Shown: piece after piece, positions 22,784-32,427 of the stretch
How the letters are laid out: each line of letters begins with the position of its first letter
How positions within the stretch are numbered: the first letter of the stretch is position 1
Origin: Protostelium mycophagum
Taxonomy: Eukaryota; Evosea; Variosea; Protosteliida; Protosteliaceae
Assembly: GCA_002081555.1 (NCBI GenBank)
Contig: KV921112.1
Coordinates: 5,397 to 42,236, forward strand
Length of the DNA stretch: 36,840 nt
Direction of reading: 5' to 3'
Translations under genes and position numbers: made by a program
The notes under the pieces: model-generated
The model's database searches: none
What the model was told of the DNA's origin: nothing
The model's input: only the letters and a program-made list of their open reading frames with translations

Positions 22784-22984
22784 TGCGCCATCAATAATGT
22801 ACTCATATAAAGATACACCTCTTTAAATGAGTCCTGATTTTTCTCTCTTGAAAAGTTCAGTCCACAACACCCACAGTCCAGATCAAGTATGTCATAGAAT
22901 GAAACCATTTTCCTGAAGATTAATTTTTCGGGATTTTGTGAAGTTAACAAATTAAAATAATACACAATCTCATCATAGTTCAAC

Positions 22985-22990
22985 TTTATT
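22985..22990 (-). terminator. Polyadenylation signal, thaumatin-like paralogue 2
   Basis: AATAAA on the minus strand about 16 bases after the stop codon at 23007-23009. Confidence 0.55.
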
Positions 22991-23006
22991 AAATTGTTAT
23001 TATTGT

Positions 23007-23459
23007 TTAACAGAACTTAAGAAGAAAGTCTTGACCAGCAGGGATGCAGTGGGTCTTGGCGTCAGTGGCGACTTGGTAGGCGTCAGGACAGGGGGATTTA
23101 CTGCATAAGATGATCGGGTGGACATTAACTCCACCGATGGCCACGACATTTCCTTGAAACTTGACGGCTACCTCAGAGAGGCTGTAGCAATCCTCATTGT
23201 TCCGCTCGTTGAAGCTAACTGGTGACTGTCATTATATGCCACATGAAAAGTATCAGAAACACTCACATTGGGCTTGGACGGAACCGCATTGGTTGTATAC
23301 TGGATGTCCGGCAGCAGGAAGGGTCTTCTTTTGTTTAGCGGGCAAAACAAAGACAGGGGCGAGGAAATCACCACAAACAGAGACGGGGGCGGTGCAGTTG
23401 TTCCACATGATCAATGAGCGAGCGGATGCGAGAACAGACAGGAGAAGGAAGGTGCGCAT
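23007..23459 (-). CDS. Small secreted thaumatin-like protein, paralogue 2
   Basis: Two exons (23459-23267, 23218-23007) give 134 residues. The signal peptide is MRTFLLLSVLASARS. The mature protein shares the family landmarks: NNCTAPVSVCGDF, PAAGHPVYNQCGSVQAQ, EDCYSLSEVAVKFQG, SPCPDAYQ, THCIPAGQ and a final KFC. All eight cysteines of paralogue 1 are kept, but the loop after the second cysteine and the segment before CSKSPCP are the most diverged parts. The phase 1 intron sits at the same place as in the other two copies. It is in convergent orientation to paralogue 1, with 223 bases between stop codons, so the pair probably arose by local inverted duplication. Confidence 0.85.
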
Positions 23460-23644
23460 GGTTTGTTGTTCTCGAAAATGATGTTCACGGTCAAGATTTG
23501 TGAATCCGCGGGGGAGTTGATTACAGAGTACACGTTATTTACCGATCTCATACGTTAGGATGTGTTCTGGACATCCAAAAAGGAGAAACTATTTGCCGTT
23601 GAGTTCACCCGAAATTATTTCGGACCTAAAGAGAAATTTTATGT

Positions 23645-24117
23645 TTAGACATTGCTTTTGATCGTGGCATCTGTATGTGTTACAAAGTGATGTTGGAAGA
23701 CGGCTTGTCCCAACTTCCATCTTGATATGAAGGCTCCCTCTACCTGTTGTCTCTCAGCTTTTGTCAAGGCTTTGGGCTGTTTGTGGCTAGAATTATTTTA
23801 CATTCGTGGCAGCGAAAAAATGTAAAATAATTCTTATGAACATTAAAAATGAGCTGAAGAACCACAAATAATAACGCTTGGCTGACCTTGCTGCCCGCGC
23901 ACCAATCGCCGCAAGCGCCTCTTTTCGTTTGTGTTGATCAAGAAGGGGTGAGGCGTGGGTTCAGGTTGCGAGAATCTCCATCTACAGCGCTTCAGTTTGG
24001 AGTCTACAACGAGGCATTTCACCTGAAAGCTGCGCGGTAAGAGACGGCATCACCCTCGGAAACCTTCGCACCGGTCGCGTTAAGAGAAGCGCTCAATAAT
24101 TTGGGCTCGACTTGCAT
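23645..24117 (-). CDS. Small basic protein of unknown function
   Basis: I do not recognise this family. Three exons (24117-24023, 23981-23876, 23776-23645) join in frame to 110 residues starting MQVEPKLLSASLNATGAKVS. The middle is basic (INTNEKRRLRRLVRGQQG) and the C-terminal third reads KALTKAERQQVEGAFISRW, then KLGQAVFQHHFVTHTD. No signal peptide or membrane span is seen; an N-terminal mitochondrial presequence is possible but not obvious. The second intron (23875-23777) contains a perfect 16-base-pair hairpin. The first intron is short (41 bases) and carries two variants of the dispersed TCTACAAC element. Coding character is supported by codon use and phase, not by homology. Confidence 0.5.
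23789..23834. repeat. Perfect 16-bp stem inverted repeat in an intron
   Basis: AGAATTATTTTACATT (23789-23804) is the exact reverse complement of AATGTAAAATAATTCT (23819-23834), separated by 14 bases (CGTGGCAGCGAAAA). It sits 12 bases from the 3' splice site of the second intron in the minus-strand gene above. Weaker flanking complementarity (TGTGG and CCACA) may lengthen the stem. Confidence 0.85.
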
Positions 24118-24682
24118 CACATCAGAATGAAACCTGGAGTTTTCTCTGGAGATTTCGAAAAAATTTCAAAGGAGAATTTGGATGATATTTCAATGAGATT
24201 TCTACCTCCTCTGGGGTCTCTTCAAGATGTTTGCGGCTGAAATCGGGTTTGCATGCAAAACCCAGGACTCGCGGTCTCCAGGTCTTCCAGGCTTGCTTCA
24301 GAAGGGATGTCAAATTTCTGGCAAAATTCAATCAAATTTCAGAGAAAAATCACAACAGCTGCCACATCTACAATAGCTGCCAATCTCATTTTGCCATTCA
24401 TATGAGAACAAATATAATTTTAAAACCAAGTTTATTACATCTCCACTCGAAGAAATAAAAATGCTACAAAATGATTTTGGTGCAGACAGCCTTTATTGTG
24501 GTTGCTATGTCTTTATGGCCTTGTGGTCTATTTTTAGCTCTGCTCTCCTTTTCTATAAAATTCTCAGTATCGGCTCATTTTTTTGTGACAAGAACAAATT
24601 TCCATATAAACGTAGAAGAACCAGAGAACACGCTTTGTCACGTGAAATCACGGTACGCAACCGCGAATGGAACTCACCTCCA
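24118..24682. other. Gap between the small basic protein gene and JKAMP
   Basis: This 565-base stretch holds the upstream region of the 23645-24117 gene and the 3' flank of JKAMP. GAAATTTC-type words cluster at 24150-24205, which hints at an unrecognised intron, but I could not build a consistent exon chain. Open frames at 24231-24458 and 24461-24815 show no domain, and the second is antisense to the last JKAMP exon. Confidence 0.35.
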
Positions 24683-26117
24683 CTACATGCATCTCGTGAT
24701 GAGCCACAACAGCCCCGGCATAAACAACGGTACAACAAAGGCGACGGCCAGCAGCTTCCAAGGGCTCGCAAAGAAGTACATGAGCGATAAGATGGCGAAT
24801 ACGCTGACAGCATAAGAGCATATTATCTCCAATATGTGTGGGAATAGAAAGGCCTTGCGTTGGACCACGGAGACCGCGGTGATTTGAAGGATCACCATGA
24901 CAACGAGGGTGATGTACGGAAAACTGAAATCTGGGGGGTTCAGTGGGATTTATTTTTGAATTATTTTTTTAAATTTGAAAAATTATTTTTTTATATTTTG
25001 AAGTTTTTTTGCAATTGAATTTTTTTGAGTCGAATTGATCTCAAGTTCCCGCCAAAACCACATCACCGCGTTGTAGATGGTCAAACTCACATATCAGCCC
25101 GCCAAAAAAGACTTGGAGTACGGTGAGGGCGGGGCTGAGATATAGAGGGAAGTATAATGTCCGGTAAGCCTTCTCCTCTTGCACTTGGAAAGCGACCAAG
25201 ATGCACGATCTGATGATGATGGGAAGTACCGCGGAAAATCCATAGAAAATCATCACGATGGACCATCTACAACGGTCAATAAAACTCTGGAAATTCATGT
25301 GAAATTTGGAATCAAAAATCTTGAAAATTCGCCGAAAATTGAATTTTGAAAAACTTTTATTTGAATTTTTTTAGTATTATATCAGAAGACACTTACAATG
25401 GGTAAACTGCCTCACTGGCACATGCATTATTTGATGGAGACCATGACAGAGTGTACCAATCGGATAAAGAGCCCCTGCTATCACCAAGACATGAATAAAG
25501 AGACAAGCTGCCCATAGGGTAAGACACCAACACGGAGAGGATCATGCTAGCGCTGATCTCGATTGTCATGGAAAGACCCGTTAGGAATCTGTTGATCATT
25601 AATCCCATCCAACCGAAATGATTTTGAGACACTGATTTGAATGAATGATGATGACTCACACCGTTAAACTGTTCAGTTCGTAGACTAATGACGCCAACAT
25701 CTGCATGGAAAAGGAGAATATACATATGAACACCAAGTAGCAGATGGAATAACTGTTGATCGACTGTTCACATGGAACACAAACATAATGATCTGTTCGG
25801 CTCCCTCGTGGACACATCTCCAGCGGTCAATTAGACTTTTTTAAGATGAGCTTACCGAACATACGGACGATAAGACTTCTCCTGTATCCCCGTCCATCTT
25901 TCTTCCACAATATCTTCCGATGCAGAGAGGATTATTCTCTTGGAAAGTAGCGATGCATTCGGGTGTGTTATAACATCCAAGTCCCTGTGCTGCACGAGAA
26001 AATGAGTGATTTGATTTGATGATACATTTCAAGGAAGGACTCACCTTCCGAGTAGTTTATTGTGCATATAAAGAGAAGAAAAACACCGAGAAGAAGAGTT
26101 CCGCTGTATGATGGCAT
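24683..26117 (-). CDS. JAMP/JKAMP, ER multi-pass membrane protein
   Basis: Homologue of JNK1/MAPK8-associated membrane protein, an ER protein that in animals recruits proteasomes and ERAD factors and binds JNK1. Six exons (26117-26045, 25989-25856, 25817-25660, 25588-25397, 25266-25091, 24930-24683) give 326 residues against about 310 in mammals. After a signal or anchor (TLLLGVFLLFICTINY), the Cys-rich lumenal segment reads LCIGRYCGRKM, SMCPRGSRTDHYVCVPCEQ. Then come several membrane spans with the family landmarks LVSYPMGSLSLYSC, LSDWYTLSWSPS, ASEAVYPL, RTLYFPLYLSPALTVLQ and FGGLIYFSFPYI. It ends LLWLITRCM. An upstream in-frame ATG (26198) would precede the signal and is less likely. The intron before 25266 ends CCGTTGTAG, a dispersed-palindrome half-site. 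Confidence 0.92.
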
Positions 26118-26331
26118 CGGCGGGTCGTGTGATTGGTGGAAATTGAAATTCGAGTTACGGCAGTATGGTTTTTTCGCTGAAGTGATGCGACGAATCATAA
26201 TGTGCTTTGGAGATTATTGGTGTTGCTGCCACATTTCTGACATGTCCTTTGCAATGCAGCCACACCAATGCAACGATTATGATCAAAGTTCTTCATCAGT
26301 GTTAAAATGAAAAAATAAATTCAGAAAAGAC

Positions 26332-26337
26332 TTTATT
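26332..26337 (-). terminator. Polyadenylation signal, CHCHD2/10-like gene
   Basis: AATAAA on the minus strand, five bases after the stop codon at 26343-26345. Confidence 0.6.
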
Positions 26338-26342
26338 CATTC

Positions 26343-27089
26343 TCAGTACTGGTTGGTGTTGTTGGCTGCTTTATGTTAAAAGAGATTTCAATCCATCCAC
26401 AAATAAAAACTCACTGCGGCAGCTCTGGAACATGTCCTCGGCCCATTGGCAGGCAGAAATGTTTCCTGGGTTTGCCTCAATGCACTCTGTTCTCCATCAA
26501 TAACCAATTCGGGAATAAAAAAATGGTCAAAGAACATGATATACCGCGGAAATAGAAAATAACTCACTCAAAAAGCTCTGGTACTGGATAGAGCATGGTC
26601 CTCTTGAGAGGTCCTCTCCTGGTGCCATGGGCTGTCCAGCAGCTTGAGCACCCTCTGCCTTGTCTCCACTGAAGGCGTTCATGATGGCGTGAGCTCCCAT
26701 AACACCGATCATGCTGCTCGTGGCATTTCTGGCGATGTTGCCCATCAAACCACCTCCCATTCCTGGGGCGGGGGCAGGGTGTCCTTTCTTTATTAGAACA
26801 ACATCGTAAAAAGGAAAGTTACTCTTAAGACATTTTTATGAAAAATCACGATCAAAAAATAGAAATTACCCATTTGTCCAGCAGCAGGCTGTCCCATAGC
26901 GGTGTGGGGAGCAGTTGGCTGTGTGGTCTTAGCAGCTGGTGTCACTGGTGCAGCAGCGTGAGCCTTTGGAGCATTGTATTGAGCTGCGGGGGCTGCAGCA
27001 GGTGCAGAGCGAGTAGCTGTGCGTGTGCTGTGAACACCTGGTGAACCAGCAGAGCGACCTCCTCCTGAACTTCTTCCTCCTTTTGCCAT
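26343..27089 (-). CDS. Twin CX9C protein, CHCHD2/CHCHD10/Mix17 family
   Basis: A small protein of the mitochondrial intermembrane space imported and oxidised by the Mia40 pathway; relatives support cristae structure and respiratory-chain function. Four exons (27089-26870, 26783-26568, 26486-26415, 26365-26343) give 176 residues. The N-terminal 75 residues are Ala/Pro/Gly-rich with scattered basic residues (MAKGGRSSGGGRSAGSPG). Next is a Gly/Ala hydrophobic stretch (GGGLMGNIARNATSSMIGVM), as in CHCHD2. The CHCH domain has two CX9C helices, CSIQYQSFLKC and CQWAEDMFQSC. The last exon adds only seven residues (ending NQY), the same short tail habit as the family. Length and order match well. Confidence 0.92.
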
Positions 27090-27714
27090 TTTAAATGTGT
27101 TTCTGAATCACTAATTAGACATCTTTTTCATGCTATACTGTTTCATTCAACAATTACGGACGAAAGAAACATAGACATCAAAAGGTAATATGAGGTTCCC
27201 TTCCTACCTTGCTTGTGATCTTGATTTCTCGGGTTGTGATGTGCTCCCGGACAACACGACACGTATAATTACGTGCCAGTCACGTTTGTAATGCAGAATT
27301 ATCTGAGAAATTGAATAACAAATGAAACTTCGCCAAAATGCCGAGCCAAAAACAATGGTGTAGATGAGCCCGTTCCAACAATTCAATTTTTCCTGTCAGT
27401 TCCTTGCTCATATGACCTTGGTTAGAGCTTATGAACTGTTTCGTTCTCAGCATCTCTTGAGGCCGAGCATTTGTTGATCAACTCACTCGCCCAGAGGATC
27501 TCCAAAATCTTGAGGTACGTGAGTCCAATTGGGCGGAGCGACACGGATGAGAAGACCGGTCAGAAACGTGATAAGAGAACCATTCAGATATTTAAAGGGT
27601 TAAGAGGGCAGAGATGGAGATCATTTCACTTGTGAATTGTTTTCTGAACCCAAAACAAACAAAATTGTGGTCACGTGATTTATTATGTTCGGGGTTTTGT
27701 GGGACAAACACCTA
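27090..27714. other. Upstream region of the CHCHD gene, with weak coding-like signals
   Basis: This 625-base spacer lies between two minus-strand genes. Minus-strand segments near 27590-27500 (NGSLITFLTGLLIRVAPPNW) and 27390-27300 (NCWNGLIYTIVFGSAFW) look like exons of a small membrane protein, but I cannot connect them with consistent splice phases, so I do not call a gene. A 16-base inverted repeat CACGTATAATTACGTG sits at about 27258, and the E-box-like GTCACGTGAT near 27671 lies with AATAAA for the 27715-28391 gene. Confidence 0.3.
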
Positions 27715-28391
27715 TTAATAACAGGAGTCAGGAAAGGGTTCAGCGCAAGCTTCTGGTAAGGCGATCTTAGGGTTTCGAGAGAGATATTTCCAGTCGGTGT
27801 ATTCGTAGTCCCAGATTGTCAGCCCGCTATGCTCATACATGGAATACATGATGGTGCCGTCTTCTGCACTCTCACAGACGCCCCTGCACCCTCTTTTGTC
27901 ACATTGGCTAGTCTCAGTACCCTGAAGAGTTTCAATTGTGCATGAAAAAACATGAGATTTACATTGTTCATACAGCTGTTGAGGTTGTGTGGCTCTTGGT
28001 CGTACCATTTAGGTTTTTCAGGGCGAGGGTCATACGCCCCCCAGGGAATCCTCATCTGTTTCACGCAACAAGTAGCATTATAAAGCTGAAACACAATTTA
28101 GTTAAGGTGCTCTTGAGGTCTTTCAGAACTTACTGAGTACCAGTGATTGTCTACGTGGAAGATGTATTTAGGTCCGACGCCTTGGAACCATATTCGGCTC
28201 TTAATGGCGATTTCGTAATTCTCGTGATCGTCTCTCGATATGACCCCCGAGAACATGAAGCTGTTGTTATTTCTGAACTTTAAGTTCGCGGTGAAGGGGC
28301 GGCTATTGCGTCCTTTCGAGGCCAAAGGCATCATCAAGTGTATGGCACTGACCGTAGCGAAGAGGACGAGGAGCAAGAGCTCTTGCTTCAT
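27715..28391 (-). CDS. Secreted Cys-rich protein, possibly ependymin-like
   Basis: Three exons (28391-28134, 28085-27963, 27921-27715), all phase 0, give 195 residues. A signal peptide (MKQELLLLVLFATVSAIH) leads into a beta-rich segment (NSFMFSGVISRDDHENYEIA, RIWFQGVGPKYIFHVDNHWY). Then come YNATCCVKQMRIPW with YDPRPEKPKW, and a Cys-rich end with SQCDKRGCRGVC and SCY. The order of a beta-rich N terminus, then N-x-T-C...PW...YD-P, recalls ependymin-related proteins, but this is weak and I would not name it so without a profile search. It has no membrane anchor. A block conserved with the region upstream of the third thaumatin-like gene lies about 390-480 bases before its start. Confidence 0.75.
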
Positions 28392-29236
28392 GTTCGATGA
28401 GAAGAGGAATGCAAAACCGATGGCAAAATTCCTCTTGACATATTGACATCCCCATTGCGGCCCTTCCGGTGAATGGAACGAGTGACAGCGACTTTGAGAG
28501 CGTGGGCGTCACTTGTCCAATTAATGATGTCATCTTCTGATAAGACTTGAGAGGTCTATTCAGCGCACAACCAGGTGAGTCTGTACATGTAAAAGTTCAA
28601 AGAAAAAGTCTGACGACCCCAGCTGAAATCTGACACATCTCGTCATTTCTGAAATTTTATCAAGGTGAACATGGTTGGGTCTATCTCTGTAAAGGACAAT
28701 ACCTGGAGGCTTAACCGTTGAAGATCTTCTTGTTGAGAGGTTTCAAATACAAGAGTTTGCAAAAGAGACGATCAAGCCGACACCAAAATGCAGAAAGCTC
28801 GCAATCTGAGGGGCATTTTACCAGCATGTTGGCCACAAAGAGCTCTCATTTCATACCAATAATGTCTATTCGGACCTTCCTGCGACAATTCTGTCGTCGC
28901 GGTGCAGCGCCAGTGGAAAACTCTTTCTACAAAGCACGGCGTCGGCTTGTACATCATTTTATTATACAACGCGCAACCTCTGCGAAGGATGTTCTTGCGG
29001 TGACGTTGTGCGAGTGTTCTGGAGATGTTCGAGAAGTTGATTACAACTCTGTTCTATAGAGGCTGTATATGCCGTTGGTGTTTTGTTTTTCAGTCTTTGC
29101 AATGTCTGTTAAAAGATGAGAGGTGTGCGGTTCATTCTTTCTGTTCTGCAGGTCGACATTTGTGGAGTTTTTTGTTGTGAAAAATACCAAATGTACCTCG
29201 ATTTGTAACGTTTTCAAATTGATCTGTTCATCATAA
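28392..29236. other. Spacer upstream of the secreted protein gene
   Basis: This 845-base stretch has no supported gene. The plus-strand frame 28718-29059 and the minus-strand frame 28772-28969 cross the conserved block at 28775-28870 and lack splice or domain support. Confidence 0.35.
28775..28870 (-). repeat. Conserved block, copy A (partner at 34277-34355)
   Basis: Read on the minus strand, this segment matches the plus strand at 34277-34355. A core of 21 identical bases runs from ATGCTGGTAAAATG to CCCCTCA and is followed by matching ATTGCG and TTTCTGCA words. Flanking similarity extends about 35 bases upstream with one two-base gap. Confidence 0.75.
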
Positions 29237-32200
29237 TCAGCTATGATATATCAGTAAATCTACAATATTGTAGAGATAAGATCTCCCGCCAAAATGACTC
29301 ACAGTCCGAGGCAAGATGGCACAAAAGATTGAGACTCCAATGCAGGATCTCCGGATGCTCGTCCACATCGAGCCAAGAGATGATGAGCTCCACATCGGCC
29401 CAAATGATTGAGCCCCTCACCACGCTCCGCCGTGACGACCCCACATAAGCAACCATCCTCTCATTGTATCTAAAAATAGATCAGTGAGAACTAAAGTCTT
29501 GGTCACGAAATCATGTGAAGATCTCAAAGAATTCTAAAGAAATGGATTCCTCACGATTCCGACAGATGGTAATTTTTGGTGAGGAAGATTAGAATAAAAC
29601 AAATCACTTCAAAGTGTTCGAGGGTCCTTGGCGGTATCAGAATGATCCCTGCTATGAAATCTTCCAGAGTTTTCATGTCTTTGATGGATGTCCTGAAATT
29701 TCTCAGAAAATTCAGTCTCAAATGTTCGTGCCATGAGTTTTCATTCGATTGAAAATCCTGATGTTTTTCATTCTTAAAGCTTTGATAAAAAATCGTGATT
29801 TTGGTTGAAATATTCACGAAATTTACGAGAAATTTCATCAAACAGACCTCATCAGCAGATTTGCCAGCATAGCAAGCGCGGGAACAAAGTTAGATACCGG
29901 GAAGACTTCCCCCCAATTGATCTTCATCATCTTGTCTACAACGGTGTAGTTGTCGACGATGACGTGTTTGAACTCCTCACGTGATGTCAAACTTATTGTA
30001 CATAAATAGAGGGGGAGGTCTCTCAGCTCCAAAGGTCTGTTGGGAGGCCATTCTACAACTTGTAAGAAATTTCTTCAGGAGATAAATGTCGACATTACCT
30101 GAAGAAATCACCGCGTAGTTGACTATAGGTGATATAATGTCGACACAAGCCTGGCTGATCGTCTTTCCAGTCCTCGAACTCAACAGGTTGTTAATCAATA
30201 ATAATTGTAGACATTTCGTGTCATGTGACTGTTGTAGATGAGTGAGATTCCGACCAATTTTCGCAGAAAACTCATCAATACATACGTCATCATGGATCAT
30301 GCGACTCCAGCATTGCAAGAATGACTTTTCTAAAAATGGATCTGGTGTACTGGCACAAATCTACACCGATGTAAATACCGATTTATTCCTTTTTGATTTT
30401 TGTAAATATTTTTTTGCACGAGAAGTTTCGAATTAAAATCCAGCGAAAATGGTGGGAAAATTTGGCGGGAAAACATTACCTGCAGCAATAAACCACATTT
30501 TTTCCAAGGGTCTTCCTGTGCAAATTCTCTCCAATACTGTCTCACAAATTCGGGCAGGATATCTCTGCGAAATTTCAGCGAAATTTCATCATCCCAGTTT
30601 CTGCAGCAAAGCTGTACACAGAGATTTTATTATTTTCAATGTTAAAAATCTTAATCATGGGATTTTTAACACTATCTACAAGTGAAAAGATATCTTAGAG
30701 GCAAGTACATCTCCAATATCTTCGTACAAAAGGTAGAAATTTCGTGGAAAACTGACGTGTTGAGGATGGGTGGGGGGCACCAGGAAAATCCTCGTGATTT
30801 CTCTATATAAGAAGGCTTATGGCAGACTGCCCTCTGTACCTTTGCTGTACATATATCAACAATTTTTTGAAAAAAATCGACTTTTTCTTATATTTTTATA
30901 TTTTTCTCCAAAAATCGCAAGAAATATTTTTAAAAGAATTGAAAAAAAGTTGAAAACGATTGAATTTTTTTAAAAATATTTCAAAGTTGGAACTTTCAAA
31001 AAAAAGAAAAAAATCACGTCTGTGGTAAGTTAAATTGGAAAGAATTCCGGCAATCCTTCTGCTCAGCTCTTCTTGATCAATATATCTCCGTAATAATTCT
31101 GTCAAAATCGAAATCCCTCCATCATCTAGCATCGTATCGATCACCCATTCTGAAATTTCGATGAGTTTTCTGCGAGATTTCCGTGAAATTTGGGAGACGT
31201 ACCGCAGGGGTGTTGGCAGGGGATGTCTTGTCCGTTATGAGATCTGTGAAGCCATTGAGGATTTGGGTGGTCTATCTACAACGCCGTCACCATTTTCATT
31301 TTCATTTTCATTTTCAAAGAAAATAATCTTTATCTGATTCTCCCGCCAAAAATAGTTCCATGAAAACTATCCGTTAGTTTTAAACTTTTAGAGCGAATAC
31401 TGACATCAAAAGGTTGCACAGCGTTCCACAGCCACCACGAAGACTCCGACAATGCAGCTATATCCGAACTTCTCCTTAAGATCTCCATGCAGTACTGGTA
31501 CGTATCAACCATTTCATCAGAATGAAACGTTGTAGATGGTCAAATCATAATTCAAGATTTATATTTTATTTGAGATATTTTTATTATCGACAATCAACCA
31601 TTTCACATATTGAGACGTGATGATTCTCATCAGAATGAAACGTTGTAGATGACTCACTCTTACGGAGAGGTGTGCGTAGGTGTCCTTGCTGCTACTTCTG
31701 TGATGTTTGTATAACTCCCTCCTTCTTTCTTTCATGTTCTCAGTGGTGAGTACCGTACCTACTACTCCAAGCGAAAACACCATATCTACAACGATGTAAA
31801 TGTACAAAATAATTGTATATTTTATAAATAGATTTATTTCCAGAAATTACAAAAAGGTCAAAAAATTCTTTTACAAATTACAAACAAATGTGATATAAAA
31901 ATGATATTAGTGTTGTAGAATCAGTTGTAGATAGTTACCGGGTACATCATAGGAAGACATCGCATATTCTAAGAATTGGCAACACACTTCAGTAGTCATA
32001 GAGGTGAAGGCGATTATCGGACTACTTGGTGGTGTTCCCCGATTCGCATAAAGACGAGAAATGTCCGCTGAAATATCTTAGAAATTTCCAGATCGGAAGC
32101 GAAATTCCGGAGAAAACTCACGTTTTGCGGGGGAGTGCCAGTGATGCACGACTAACAGTTGTAGATGGGGATGCGTCTCTAGTAACAGTCAATCCTTCGC

Positions 32201-32383
32201 CACGTTAATCTACCGCGACTTTCGCGGTAATCCTCCCGTCGCCAAGCAACAGTCTTTTTTTTAGCCATATCTTGTAGAAAGACATGTCACAACAAATGAA
32301 AGATAAAATTGAATTTAAAATTAAAATGAAAATGAAAAATTAAAAATAAAAATAAAAAATTAAAATTAAAAAAAAATAAAAAT

Positions 32384-32427
<44 letters not shown>

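Noticed and set aside
24461-24815. Plus-strand frames of about 110 residues
   Set aside because: They are antisense to the last JKAMP exon, which has clear family similarity.
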